DNA of 64,000 nt, taken from positions 1,116,001 through 1,180,000 of the forward strand of contig JAGTXX020000015.1 of assembly GCA_019044685.2 (NCBI GenBank), given 5' to 3'. The translations under genes were made by a program, and so were the position numbers. How positions within the stretch are numbered: the first letter of the stretch is position 1; every line of letters starts with the position of its first letter. Below the pieces are notes generated by a model that was not told the origin of the DNA, did not search any database, and was given only the letters and a program-made list of their open reading frames with translations. Origin of the DNA: Nannochloris sp. 'desiccata'. Lineage: Eukaryota > Chlorophyta > Trebouxiophyceae > Chlorellales > Chlorellaceae. Positions 31,392 to 42,008 of this stretch are shown here, piece after piece.

Positions 31392-32075
31392 ACAAACCCT
31401 CGTTTACTTTTTCCAAACCTGAGAACGAAGTACATGTAGTAAATTAGTGCTGTAGCCAAGTATATTTCTTGTAAAAAGACTATGTACTACAGATATATAT
31501 TCAAGATAAACTAAAGTATAGAGTCTGCAGGAAAAGTTAAGAAAGCTTTACACGGATTCTCTTTTTTGTGAAGAGCGGGGCAGGGACAGTATGGTCAACT
31601 GCCATCGACTATCTGTAAATGATAATAAGGGAAGTGCACGAGCGCTCACGAGGTACCCTCCTGAGCTGAAAGGTGAGCAGATAACAAAGCAGAAGAAGAT
31701 TTGATGAGCATACAAAAATGCAAGCAAAGAGCATCTCTCGCCTGAGAATGTCCACCAGACACTCTTTTTTATTTATTTCTGTTGTTAGAATTAGTTTTAT
31801 CTAATCTAATCTGATCTACCCTGCGGAAAGCAAAAAATTAAAGCAAGGCGTTTAATCATATTCATCTGATATTTCCAGACTTCACCGAATACTCCATCAT
31901 TTTCCTTATGCTTCTTCTACCACCATTAAAAACATTCTACTGCCACCGCCGCCACCACCTGAGGGGAGAGCAAGAGAACACAACAGCATGTCAATTATGC
32001 ATTTTTATTATATTCGGTTGATATTCTTTAATTCGCTAACTAGCTGATTAATAAATTAACTAATTAGATGTCTTT
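31392..32075. other. Intergenic: convergent 3' flanks
   Basis: Between the ends of uL4 (+) and the RBM39-like gene (-). AT-rich with short TAATCTAATCTGATCT-type repeats near 31799-31815. No gene is supported. Confidence 0.55.
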
Positions 32076-33908
32076 CTAGACATGAAAATGGCTGTTGAAC
32101 AGTGGTGTAAACTGAAAGTCGGCACACACTTGTTTCTGATTGAACCAACGACCATGCAGCGCCGCTTGAGCCGCCGTCGCTGCAGCTGTCGATTCAAATT
32201 TCAAATACACAAACCCTTTACTGGTCGCATCCACATGGACAAAGAGAACATTGCCAAATTTACTACACTCTGTTTTGACTTCTTGCGCTATCTCTTGATC
32301 CCAGTCTTCACCTTCTTCTTCACCCGGGTCAAACATATTTTTTAAAAGTAAACACTGAGTTGGAATCGGTGATGCCGGCCCCAAGACACCTTGCTCCAGT
32401 GCCAAATCAGATCTAGATGCAGAACCGCCTCCAGGACCACCGTGTTGACCTTTTCCATTCAAAATAACACCTCCTGGACCCATAAGTGGTGCTTGAGGGA
32501 CCTCTATTCCTGCATTTGCAGCTAAGCGGGTCATTAATGCCATTCGATGTTGGGCAGTGAGACGCATCCCACCACCATCGTCAGCATCAATATCTATTCT
32601 CTCTTCTAACACAGAAGGGTTCTCTGCTCCAGGTGCGTGGCCATTACCAGCAGCACCAGGCATTAGCATACCTGCCGCAGCAACAGCTGCCGCAGCAGTG
32701 ATGGCAGCTCCACCGCCAGCAGCAGCTGCCATTGGGTTATAATCCAGCGGTGCTGGAGTGATTTTCATCGGCATTCCTGGTGCTAATTCAATACCGCCTT
32801 GATTCAATTGTTCAGTAGCAATCGCTGCATTCTCAGAGGAGTTGTATTGAACTAAAGCAATCCCTTGAGAGACGCCCATTGCATCCCGCTGCACAGTTAA
32901 GAAATCGACTTGCCCAAAAGGGTCAAAGATTTGCCTTAATTCAGCTTCTACCACGTTCACAGGTAAATTAGATACAATTAATCGACCAGGCATGGGTCTA
33001 CCAGCAGTGGTGGTAGTAAAAGTAGGCCCTCCTGCTGCGCCTGCTGCCATGGCATCAGCAACTGCCGACATACTCGCCGCTTGCTTTTTGGCCGCTTGAG
33101 CTGCCTCCCAAGCTAAGTTCTTCTCTGCCTCGCTCATTTTCACCATCACAGGCTGGCCTAACACAGGCTGTCCACTTAGAGATAATGCAGCGATGACGCT
33201 GTCGCGTTCTTGGAACTCAACATAAGCGAACCCTTTGGATCGACCACTTTTTCGATCTTTTATAATTTTGATGTCAGCGACAGGGCCTGCTTGTTTGAAA
33301 AATTGGAAGACATCATGCTCTTCTGCACGTAAGTTTAAATTGTATACTTGGACAGTACGGTAAGTACGTTCAAGCTTACGTTGTTCTTCTTCCAAAGGGG
33401 TAAGGGCATCTCTTCTTCTGTTTCCACCACCACCTCTACGACCACCATCTCGTTCTCTGCTGTGATCTCGTCTGCGATCGCGACGACGGTCATCGTAACG
33501 ATCTCTACTACGGCTTCTATCTCTGCCGTAATCTCTGCGGTCTTTACGATCACGTCTGCGGCGGTCGTCGTAGCGATCGCGGCTGGGGCTCCGTGAGTGA
33601 CGACGGTGACCTCCTCGAGAGCGGGAGCGGGACCTGGAATGGGACCGAGAACGTTTGCGTCGTGCTCCTTCGCTGTCAGATCTATCTCTAGCACTGGCTT
33701 CCTTGCGTGTCTCCATCTCATTTCTCTGCAGACAGAAAGTTAGGGTAAAAATATAAGATGAAGATTCAGAAGACGAAAGCAAGAAGAGGAGAACTCCAAA
33801 AGCAGGCATAAACAAAGTGGAGATGCCGAAAAAATACTTTTGAGACTTTAGAATGAAGCCTACCTCCTCAGGCGGTACGCTGCCTTCAGCTCCAGAAGGC
33901 TGTGACAT
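32076..33908 (-). CDS. RBM39: RBM39/CAPER-type SR-like splicing factor
   Basis: Exons on the minus strand are 33908..33864 and 33725..32076 (564 residues). After the N-terminus comes an RS domain dense in Arg-Ser, Arg-Asp and Asp-Arg-Tyr. RRM1 begins at Arg-Thr-Val-Gln-Val-Tyr-Asn-Leu with RNP1 Lys-Gly-Phe-Ala-Tyr-Val-Glu-Phe; RRM2 begins at Gly-Arg-Leu-Ile-Val-Ser-Asn-Leu. After Ala/Gly-rich and acidic linkers, a UHM-like third RRM follows (Cys-Leu-Leu-Leu-Lys-Asn-Met-Phe-Asp-Pro). This order is that of RBM39, a U2AF-related factor in 3' splice-site choice. The 138-nt intron is a multiple of three without a stop, so retention would give a 610-residue form with a hydrophobic insert. Confidence 0.9.
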   Translation of the reverse strand: MSQPSGAEGSVPPEEVGFILKSQKYFFGISTLFMPAFGVLLFLLSSSESSSYIFTLTFCLQRNEMETRKEASARDRSDSEGARRKRSRSHSRSRSRSRGGHRRHSRSPSRDRYDDRRRRDRKDRRDYGRDRSRSRDRYDDRRRDRRRDHSRERDGGRRGGGGNRRRDALTPLEEEQRKLERTYRTVQVYNLNLRAEEHDVFQFFKQAGPVADIKIIKDRKSGRSKGFAYVEFQERDSVIAALSLSGQPVLGQPVMVKMSEAEKNLAWEAAQAAKKQAASMSAVADAMAAGAAGGPTFTTTTAGRPMPGRLIVSNLPVNVVEAELRQIFDPFGQVDFLTVQRDAMGVSQGIALVQYNSSENAAIATEQLNQGGIELAPGMPMKITPAPLDYNPMAAAAGGGAAITAAAAVAAAGMLMPGAAGNGHAPGAENPSVLEERIDIDADDGGGMRLTAQHRMALMTRLAANAGIEVPQAPLMGPGGVILNGKGQHGGPGGGSASRSDLALEQGVLGPASPIPTQCLLLKNMFDPGEEEGEDWDQEIAQEVKTECSKFGNVLFVHVDATSKGFVYLKFESTAAATAAQAALHGRWFNQKQVCADFQFTPLFNSHFHV

Positions 33909-34282
33909 CTTTAATTCAATTAGTTTGGCCTTTAGTCTTTTGTTCAGCTCCTTTTAGGTGCTGGATATGGTTTTCACGAATAGGCAAAAATTTAAAATGT
34001 GCACAAGACGTAGGGAAACGCACCATAAGCTGTCCAAGAGCGCGCCAAAGTCGCTGGGAAAAAAAAATCAAATCATTTGATTGAATTGATTTAGCCTTTA
34101 GTTTGGCAATACTTGTTACCTTTTTATTTTTACCGTCCCAAACCTGATCTATCTTGCTTGGCACCTGCTGTTGGCGTGGCAACCATTACCCCGATTCAGC
34201 GAGCGAGCCTCTGTTGGGTTGATGACATGGGCCATTTAGCTCTACAAAAGTAAAGTAGTTTCCTGCCAAGAACCCCATCAAA
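33909..34282. other. Intergenic: divergent promoter region RBM39 / glutamate 5-kinase
   Basis: 374 bp between start codons of two head-to-head genes. No gene is seen. Confidence 0.5.
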
Positions 34283-35924
34283 ATGAAGAGAGAAGCAAGT
34301 GCAAAGCACAGTTCAAAATCACTGCCAACTGTGGTACGTATTATCCCCGAAACAAAGCCATTAAATCAAATTTTATCTTTTTTTCTCCTTCAATTCACCG
34401 GCGTCTCTTACCTCGCTTATTCTGTTCTTCAACTATTCCCACTCACAGGTTATTAAAATAGGAACTTCTAGTTTGATTAGGCCACAACAAAACTGCCTCA
34501 ATCTCACCAGTCTAGCCAGTATCGTCGAAACTGTACGTGATCTCAAAAATGAAGGCTACAATGTCATTCTTGTTTCCAGTGGTGCCGTTGGTGTCGGCTG
34601 CCAACGCCTTGGCCTAGATACCCGCCCCTCAGAGCTCGCCAAAAAGCAAGCTCTTGCTGCAGTAGGCCAAGTCCATCTTATGCGCTACTATGATGATCTA
34701 TTCTCAGCCTGTGGACTCACCTGTTCTCAAGTTTTATTAACTCTGGACAACATTGCAAACCGAGGCCAGTATCTCAATGCCGCAAACACTCTAGCTGCGC
34801 TACTAGACTACGGGGTCGTACCAGTCATTAACGAAAACGATACAGTCGCAGTAGAACAACTCAGCATCGGTGATAACGACACCCTATCTGCTCAAGTAGC
34901 TACGATTGTGCAAGCAAGTTGGTTATTTTTATTAACTGACGTTGATGCTCTGTACACTGCAAACCCTTCAAAGGACCCCGATGCTCAGCCTATTCACACC
35001 GTCCGTGATTTATTCAGCTTGGAAGTAGACACCAGCACAAAGGGGACACAATGGGGGACAGGTGGTATGGCTACAAAGCTTACAGCTGCTCGTATTGCCA
35101 CCACAGGTGGGTGCCACACAGTGATCTCGCATTTTGCAAAGCCGGAAAATGTATTAAAGATTTTGCGAGGTGAGCAAGTGGGCACGGTGATTCACGCTCA
35201 TGCTGCACCTGCAAAGGGGAGGAAGCGTTGGGTACTGTCTGTGCCCGTCAAAGGGGAAGTTTGGTTGGATCCAGGGGCAGTACGGGCGGTACGAGATCGA
35301 AGATGTTCATTGTTTTCGGCAGGAGTCATCCATGTGGTGGGAGAATTCCAACCGCATGACGTCGTACGTGTCTGTGACGGTACGGGGCGGGAATTTGGAC
35401 GTGGTTTAATTACTATGTCACATACAGATGTTATTAAAGTGCGAGGAATGTCGTCTCGAAATTTTTATAAAACATTGGGCAGTCACCACGGAGATGAAGA
35501 AATTGTCCATCGAATTAATTTGTGTTTATTAGTTCATAGAAGAACTTCGACTGGAGATGAGGCTCTTGATGCACATGATTCTGATGATGATGAAGAAGAT
35601 GAAAGGGGTTTGAGTCCTGCTGGGCTATCAAGAAGTCAAACTCCTGTGGTTGGTGTGTCTGTGTTGAATGGCGGTGGTGGTAGTGGTAGTAACATGGGTA
35701 AAATTGAAGAAGATGCATCGTCTGCTGCTATCGCCGAAGTGGACGTGCGTGCAAGGTTGGAATTGTTGACGGCAAGGGCAGAAAGTGGGGAAGCAAATTG
35801 GCAGGCTGAAGCAGCAGCTGCGGCACAAGCAGAGAGCAAAAGCGATCAATTGGCGGCGGCGGCGGCTGGTGGAGGAAGTGGGGCTGGAGAGGATGTTAAT
35901 GAAGAAGGATGGATGCCAAAATAG
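34283..35924 (+). CDS. Glutamate 5-kinase with PUA domain (stand-alone)
   Basis: Exons are 34283..34333 and 34449..35924 (508 residues); the junction restores Val-Val-Ile-Lys-Ile-Gly-Thr-Ser-Ser-Leu. The amino-acid-kinase fold shows Val-Ser-Ser-Gly-Ala-Val-Gly-Val-Gly, Pro-Val-Ile-Asn-Glu-Asn-Asp-Thr-Val, Gly-Asp-Asn-Asp-Thr-Leu-Ser-Ala and Gly-Thr-Gly-Gly-Met-Ala-Thr-Lys, all typical of ProB. A C-terminal PUA domain follows (Gly-Glu-Val-Trp-Leu-Asp-Pro-Gly-Ala). The enzyme phosphorylates glutamate as the first step of proline synthesis. Land plants and animals usually fuse this to glutamyl-phosphate reductase (P5CS); here the frame ends instead in a ~140-residue acidic, low-complexity tail. 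The fusion partner is not in the window. Confidence 0.92.
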
Positions 35925-36128
35925 AAACTTAATGAAATGAATGTATATTTGTATATAATGTGACATTTAATTTGTTGATTTGTTGATATTAAATTGTGAA
36001 ACCTGATAGAAGCCACCGGCAGGACGATGGTAAAGTTGAAGAAGCAATTTGAGGCATAAAGAGCACTGCATGCATTGCATTACATATTATTTTCAATATG
36101 TTATATTATAATTGAACCCTCTAGAAGA

Positions 36129-36999
36129 ATGGTAGGCACGAGAAATAGCCAAAAGGCTGAAATTGAAGATGAAAAGGCACCTCGATTGCTATTTCAAGAG
36201 ACCGAAGCGAGCGATGATGAAAGCGATGACGCGCCTGAAGAAGTCGGATTTGTTGCAAGTAAAAAGGTGCGTTTGCTGAGCATTAATCGGTATTTCAAGT
36301 GAGACTATTGACATGTCTGAACATGTCTGAATTTTCATTATTTTATTTTTATACGAGCAGAATGCTGCAAGTCTGAGACAGCAGGAAAATCAAGCTAAGA
36401 AACAAGCTACAGAAGCTTTGAAGGAACAAAGAAAGCGTCGGCAAAGATTACAAAAAGCTCCAGAGCCAGAAAAAGTAGCTGCCACCGCCCCTGACGACGA
36501 TGGCAATGGAGATAGCGACCAGGAAGAAGACAATCAGGATATCGACATGCTACCTGATGATGTATTAGATGCTTTAGTCGATGTTGAGACCCATGATAGA
36601 AGACTAATGCAAAAACGAATCATTAGCGAGCAACTACGATTAAAAAGAAAACCAAAACAACGGAAAACTTTTTCACAGCGCCAAGTTGGGCCTGTTACCG
36701 TGCAAGTTCTGAAAAAGGGGACAAATAAGAAGGCTTCTGGTAAGTTATTATGCTGTTTATACAATTCTAGTAGTGGGCTGTAGATTAGATAGCAAATGGT
36801 GGGGTAGGGGAAGGGTTTCCTTCTATCAAAATTAAAACTTGCGTTTCTTACAAGAGCTTTTCTTCTTTTCTCTTTTCTTACAGAGGCTGCACGTGCGTTT
36901 TTGAGTCAGAGATTGCAACGTGGTGTGCAGCGATCCAATGAAATGCTACAACCTACAAAGATTGGAGGGGTGTTTGTTTCTGGGCCGAAAGCAACTTGA
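36129..36999 (+). CDS. NOL7/UTP16-like nucleolar protein
   Basis: Exons are 36129..36266, 36361..36739 and 36884..36999 (210 residues), phases 0 and 1. The N-terminus is acidic and carries Asp-Asp-Ala-Pro-Glu-Glu-Val-Gly-Phe, the signature start of the NOL7/UTP16 domain. A basic helix follows (Glu-Gln-Arg-Lys-Arg-Arg-Gln-Arg) with acidic stretches, and the C-terminus holds Ala-Ala-Arg-Ala-Phe-Leu-Ser-Gln-Arg-Leu. Family members act in the SSU processome during 18S rRNA maturation in the nucleolus. The match is by motif order and composition; the protein is somewhat shorter than human NOL7 but of the same plan. Confidence 0.78.
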
Positions 37000-37150
37000 T
37001 CAGTTGTCGGCAAGGATTGAAAAGGAGGCTCCTTAGGAGCCGTTGTCAGAGTTTATATTAATAAAATTTAAAATTTTAGTATGTAATCAACAAAAATAAC
37101 TTGTTTTGTAACGATAGAATATTCACGAAAACAAATTAGGAATTTAGAAA

Positions 37151-37546
37151 ATGGCATTTGATCGAATAGAAGAATTGCAAAATCTTCTTCGATCACGATC
37201 AATATCTGGCTTTTCTTTCATCTCTCATAATGGATGCGTTGAGTGCGCCTATGGAAACTTAGAAAACGAGCTATGGCCTACAGAGAAACAGTCAAGCACT
37301 GGCCCTAGTGAACTCACACGACAAATTTTGTCTGCCTTCAATGGCAGCGCCCTGCCACCAACTTTTTTCACAGTCGCTGGCAAAAGGCTAATAGTTGTCC
37401 GACAAGAAGACTGCTACGTCTACGCTATAGCTAAACATAGTCAACTGGGTATGTCACTACATTATGTGTCAAGCGGTATTCTTGTAGTGTCTTTTACAAA
37501 TCAACAGCGGGCAGTTGTTGGCCAGCTGCATGAGACGATGAGATAG
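37151..37546 (+). CDS. Profilin-like protein
   Basis: Single exon, 131 residues, the usual profilin size. The fold pattern fits: an N-terminal helix, a beta pair with Phe-Ser-Phe-Ile-Ser-His-Asn-Gly, a helix before Phe-Asn-Gly-Ser-Ala, a central Phe-Thr-Val-Ala-Gly-Lys-Arg-Leu-Ile-Val-Val-Arg, then Tyr-Val-Tyr-Ala-Ile-Ala-Lys, a late hydrophobic strand and a C-terminal helix. It resembles the divergent profilin-4 type more than classical profilin, and lacks the usual N-terminal Ser-Trp-Gln. If correct, it binds actin or phosphoinositides, with weak polyproline binding expected. A roadblock/longin-type small alpha-beta protein is the main alternative. Confidence 0.6.
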   Translation: MAFDRIEELQNLLRSRSISGFSFISHNGCVECAYGNLENELWPTEKQSSTGPSELTRQILSAFNGSALPPTFFTVAGKRLIVVRQEDCYVYAIAKHSQLGMSLHYVSSGILVVSFTNQQRAVVGQLHETMR

Positions 37547-37762
37547 CAATCAATTTTCCGCCTTGCATTTCATAGATCTCTTTACTTGCATATCATTGAA
37601 TATTAGAATAAACCTTTCTTTCATGTATACATCCACTTTTACTGACCCTTATAACGACAAAATTTATATTTTTACAAGTGTCCTATTAAATTAAACTCAG
37701 TTCCCCCACAATGACGTCTATATATTATTATTTCAATTGTAAAATTACAAAAGACTCAGGGG

Positions 37763-38627
37763 TTATTTGCTCAGTGCACCTCGCAGCATGGCACCTCCGA
37801 GCGATAATGTCCCTCTTCCTACGGTCCCAAACAGATACTGTGCTCCAGATGCACCTCCAGGGAAGAAAGATGCCACATAGATCACCAACGTCGCTAATTG
37901 CGCTACACAGGACAATAACGAAAAAATATAACTCTGTAAGATTAATGAAGAGTACAATGTAGCTAATAAACTGCCTATATACCCTGCTGTAAAGGGTAAG
38001 CGTTCTTTTGAAGCCATATGGCCAAACATTTCTCGCCAGCCTTTTAATGCACCCAACGAGGCGATGATCAATGCAGACCCCAGACTGAACGTTATTGCAA
38101 ACTTGGATGGGACGAGAATAATCATAGGGAGGAAAATGAAGAATGCGAGAAGCAGGAATAAGGTACCCGTGCCTGCTAAAGCTGCGAAATAGACCCATTG
38201 CGTCGTTCCTGGCACGCTGCTGCAAAGAAACGAAAAAGCGGGAAATGAAGAGGCGGCGACGGGGAAACGAGAGGTTGAATTTATATAAGCTCAGAAGAGA
38301 AAGAAGATCTCTTGCTAGAAAAGCAATATGACAAACAAAATCGAAATTATTTCTTATAAGTTTGATTATATCTTACTTTTGTACAGTTGTATTCACGGAA
38401 GTTGCTGCTCCAGTTGCGGCCGCAGCGACAGAGGTAAACGCAGAAGTCACTATATTGCCTATAGAAGAAGCGCCTTCTTCTGCGTTCGCCAGCAGTTTAT
38501 CTGTCTGCGTTGTCCCTGATGCATTTGGCTTGCCAGAGTAGGAATTCCATTCTGATAGAACTGAAGATTGGGTTGGTTCTCGATCGGGTGCAGAACTGCC
38601 AGTAAACCATCCTGTGAGGCCTTGCAT
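37763..38627 (-). CDS. SFT2-family vesicle transport membrane protein
   Basis: Exons on the minus strand are 38627..38377 and 38219..37763 (235 residues). The N-terminal exon is soluble, Ser/Thr/Ala-rich; exon 2 encodes four transmembrane helices, with Phe-Ala-Ile-Thr-Phe-Ser-Leu-Gly-Ser between helices 1 and 2 and Ala-Ser-Phe-Phe-Pro-Gly-Gly after helix 4, both typical of SFT2. SFT2 acts with Got1 in endosome-to-Golgi vesicle fusion. The acceptor is a tandem GCAGCAG; using the second AG (exon from 38216) drops one Ser and keeps the frame (234 residues). It is divergent from the next gene by 193 bp, presumably a shared promoter. Confidence 0.85.
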
Positions 38628-38820
38628 TGTGATTTGGCTATTTTGCAGTAACAGTTGGGTTGTAACAAATAGAAAGATAAATTTACTTTGTAAAAAGAAC
38701 CCAACCTGGCAGAGTTTTATTGTGTTTTTTAAACTGCAAGGAAGAAGGCAAACTGAAATTAAGAGAGAACTTTCGCTGCAGCGAAAATGAAGATCTAATT
38801 TCAATATTTAAAGTTTAGAG

Positions 38821-41805
38821 ATGCGAGATCAAGGGGATAGAGGAGGCCGAGGTCGCGGGGTAAGCGACGTCGTCTTTAGATCATTGATTCACGATCACTT
38901 TTTTAAAAAATTTAAAATTATTTCTCACAAGTCTCTTTGCCGCTACGTTTTCCAGAGAATCTCTTGCAACGCGCCTAATGGGACATCGACATCAGGTCGA
39001 AATGGTGGACGATACGGCACACCCTCTTCTGGCGACAAACCAAGAGGTGGACGTCATGGTGGCGGTGGTCGAGGCGGCCGTAGCGGAAACAGCCCACATA
39101 CTAACAATGCCAACACACCTGCCCGCCTTCCTGGTGGAGGTGGCAGTGCTGGAAGCAGAGCTGCTTTCGATCGTGGTCGTATATTTAACAGCGGTGGCCA
39201 GCAAGCTGTGCGATATGAAATTGAAAAAGTACTCAATACAGCAAAGACCAAAGGCCGAAAACTACTCTGGAAAGTAGGACCTCCGCACGGAGATCAGCAC
39301 CATAGATTTCACTTAACTGCATTTCTGACTGGATTAACACAGTTTATAGAGCATCAACTAGAGCAAAGAGCTGTATCGGGGCAAGATAGCGACGATAAAA
39401 GACGTTATGATGCAGGTACAAGTAGAAGTACAAGCACGCCTATTTCTAGACAAAAAGATGAATTTGTCGAGGGCTTCTCTTTGGGGGAGTTCTCTGCCCT
39501 CGCTCTGAAAGATGAAGACGTAGACCTGGACATTGAAGAAAGTAAAATTAGGTCTTCTCCAGCATCCCCAACTTGTACAGAGAGCAGTAGTAGCACATCC
39601 CGTGTTTGGTGGCCCTCCTCTCTTTCTTTAGTAACTTCCCCTCTAATAGACGCAGCGAGCTTGCCTAGAAACGAGGTTGCCTCGAAAGAAGAACAAGAAG
39701 TCCTAGCCACCCTTGCTGCAGCAGCTGAACAACAACGTCAGCGGTCTCAACCACAAGAAGGCCCATTAGAGCTTTCCTTACGTCTAGAACGGCTTGATCT
39801 CACCGATGTAGAAGCTTCTATGTTGGCTGACTGGGTGGAGAAGCACTTTAACAGGAAAACCGCCGTGATAAGAAAATTATGGCTATTTGGGAATAAACTA
39901 TGTGATGATGGTGCTGCTGCTGTAGCGAGAATACTTGCTCTAGGAACCGTGATTGAGTGTCATTTAAGCCATAATTTGATTACTCTAATAGGGGCACAGA
40001 AATTATTAGAGACGGTGCCTGTTGGCATTGAGAAGGAAGAAAGAATTCTATTTAAGGGGGATGAAAGTAAGGCAGTAGTAAAAGACTCTAGGAATAGAAC
40101 TAGTTTAACTGCATTATGGTTGAGGTTGGAATGGAATAGGATATCATTGTCCGGTCTAGTCAACCTCTTAGAAGCACAGCATGCAAAGCGTGGTCTGCTG
40201 TGTGATGTTCCTGAAGCGGCAAGGGAGGATGCAGCACCGCCTCTCCCTACACTGCCTGACTATCTAATAACTGCTAAAGGACAGAGGAAGAATATTAATG
40301 ATTTTAATGATGCTGTGCAACAGGGTTCTACAGAAAAACAAGAAGAAGGTGAAATGGCTGCAACACCGCCTTTTTCCCGGGGTCAATACCAAGGGCAAAC
40401 TAATAACAAGAAAAGCAACGCTAACTCTGCAAATACTCGAAGTACACGTAATCAACTAAACTATATCATTGAACAGTGTCATTGTCGTCTTCCTTGGGTA
40501 TCAAGCCAATTTGAAACCCCTTCTGAAGCTGCCGTTCTTGCCGAAGCAAAGAATTTATGGGGATCGAAAGAAAGTGACCCTGGCTCGGTTGATGATATTA
40601 GTACCAGGACTGAAGGTAGTAGTATTCAGATTAGTATGAGTGGTCTTAATGGGGAACATTCCAGTAATGATAGTACTACTAGTAGTAAGATTTCTAAAGG
40701 TATCCTTCATTCTTCTCTTCAACCTCCTCCCCCGTCGTCCTCCTCGGCAGGTCCATTGCTATTAGTTCCGGATACCTCTGCCCTGCTCGCAATGGCAGGT
40801 GCAGACCTCTCAGTCGCTGCGCCTACCTTTTTCACCCTGGAATGGCTCTTCAATCTCTCCAACCGTGGTCTCTTCGGTCGGATATTACCACCAAGAGAGC
40901 AGGTTTTCATCATCGTCCCTGCCAGCGTGGCCACTCAACTTGACGCTTTAAAAGCAGATGCCGGTGCAAGAGGAGCCGTAAGGAGATTTATGAGTAAAGG
41001 ACTTGATGATATGGGTCCATCTGGGGCGAATTTTTTGACTATGTTGGGTGCACATGAAGGAGAAGGGCTGGTACTAGAGCATGAAGCAGAGGTGGCAGGA
41101 TCTCGAGGGGCTGACGTGGGGAGTAGAGGGCAAGCAACTGATCATCGAATAGTAGAAGTAGGGCTGTATTTTCAACAAGAATGTGTTAATGCTGCTTTGA
41201 GGGGGGAAGCCTCTACGGCTGCTGCTACACGTATGGAGCTTGAAGAAGAGAGAGGAGAGGAAGATGGGAAAGTGAGGGGAAGAGAGGAGGAGCAAAAAGC
41301 TCATTTTTCTTCTTCGTTGCCTGTGATCTTATTAACTTCAGATAATGGACAGCAAGCGTTAGCGAAAGCGCATGGATTACCGGCAGTGAGAATGTCAGAT
41401 CTTGCTGCGATAAAAGCGCAGGTACTAGGCCATCTTGAAGCAGGGAAGGCGTTGACAGCAAGTGTCTTACGTGCTGCACTGAGACCAACGGCAGTCGCTG
41501 CGCTTGGCAAAGTAGCAGCTCGAAGCTTGCAAATGGAGTTTGATGGAGCGATTTCGTGTCTTCGCGCTGCAATAGAGCATCTTGCCTTAGCACAACGCAG
41601 GGAAATGGCCTTACGAGAGCAGCTTTTGTCTGGGTTGAATGGTCAGCAAATTTGCCTCGAACGTGTAGACGCTGAATCAGCAGCAGAAATCGAGGCAGCT
41701 CAAGAGCTTATAGTAGCATTGGAAAAGAGGCTAAAAGAGTGGGGTGGGTTGATAAGGTCACATCAAGTGGCGAGTAGGGTATTGCAGTGGTCTGCGTTGA
41801 CCTGA
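38821..41805 (+). CDS. RGG-box, leucine-rich-repeat and PIN-domain protein
   Basis: Exons are 38821..38859 and 38956..41805 (962 residues). The N-terminus is rich in Arg-Gly-Gly. A leucine-rich-repeat segment follows (Leu-Asp-Leu-Thr-Asp-Val-Glu-Ala, Lys-Leu-Trp-Leu-Phe-Gly-Asn-Lys-Leu, Cys-His-Leu-Ser-His-Asn-Leu-Ile). Later a PIN-like nuclease domain starts Leu-Leu-Leu-Val-Pro-Asp-Thr-Ser-Ala-Leu-Leu, continues with Val-Pro-Ala-Ser-Val-Ala-Thr-Gln-Leu-Asp and ends near Leu-Thr-Ser-Asp-Asn-Gly-Gln-Gln-Ala-Leu-Ala; the conserved acidic residues appear present. A helical Ala/Glu-rich tail closes the protein. RGG plus PIN suggests RNA binding and endoribonuclease activity. I know no standard family with this order. 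The 96-nt intron is a multiple of three and free of stops. Confidence 0.78.
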   Translation: MRDQGDRGGRGRGVSDVVFRSLIHDHFFKKFKIISHKSLCRYVFQRISCNAPNGTSTSGRNGGRYGTPSSGDKPRGGRHGGGGRGGRSGNSPHTNNANTPARLPGGGGSAGSRAAFDRGRIFNSGGQQAVRYEIEKVLNTAKTKGRKLLWKVGPPHGDQHHRFHLTAFLTGLTQFIEHQLEQRAVSGQDSDDKRRYDAGTSRSTSTPISRQKDEFVEGFSLGEFSALALKDEDVDLDIEESKIRSSPASPTCTESSSSTSRVWWPSSLSLVTSPLIDAASLPRNEVASKEEQEVLATLAAAAEQQRQRSQPQEGPLELSLRLERLDLTDVEASMLADWVEKHFNRKTAVIRKLWLFGNKLCDDGAAAVARILALGTVIECHLSHNLITLIGAQKLLETVPVGIEKEERILFKGDESKAVVKDSRNRTSLTALWLRLEWNRISLSGLVNLLEAQHAKRGLLCDVPEAAREDAAPPLPTLPDYLITAKGQRKNINDFNDAVQQGSTEKQEEGEMAATPPFSRGQYQGQTNNKKSNANSANTRSTRNQLNYIIEQCHCRLPWVSSQFETPSEAAVLAEAKNLWGSKESDPGSVDDISTRTEGSSIQISMSGLNGEHSSNDSTTSSKISKGILHSSLQPPPPSSSSAGPLLLVPDTSALLAMAGADLSVAAPTFFTLEWLFNLSNRGLFGRILPPREQVFIIVPASVATQLDALKADAGARGAVRRFMSKGLDDMGPSGANFLTMLGAHEGEGLVLEHEAEVAGSRGADVGSRGQATDHRIVEVGLYFQQECVNAALRGEASTAAATRMELEEERGEEDGKVRGREEEQKAHFSSSLPVILLTSDNGQQALAKAHGLPAVRMSDLAAIKAQVLGHLEAGKALTASVLRAALRPTAVAALGKVAARSLQMEFDGAISCLRAAIEHLALAQRREMALREQLLSGLNGQQICLERVDAESAAEIEAAQELIVALEKRLKEWGGLIRSHQVASRVLQWSALT

Positions 41806-42008
41806 AAAACAAGAAAAACAAGAAAAAAAATCTTGCATAGAATCAATCTGCATCGAGAGACTTTTACTTTTTGGAGGCACGAGGCACGAAAATTATATAT
41901 TGCACCTGTCACATTTAAATTGATATTTGACAGACGTTGAAAGTGAGCCTTTAGTTTAATTATAATTTGCAGGGGGTATCTGAATTTCCCTCTTTCCCAA
42001 CGATCAAG

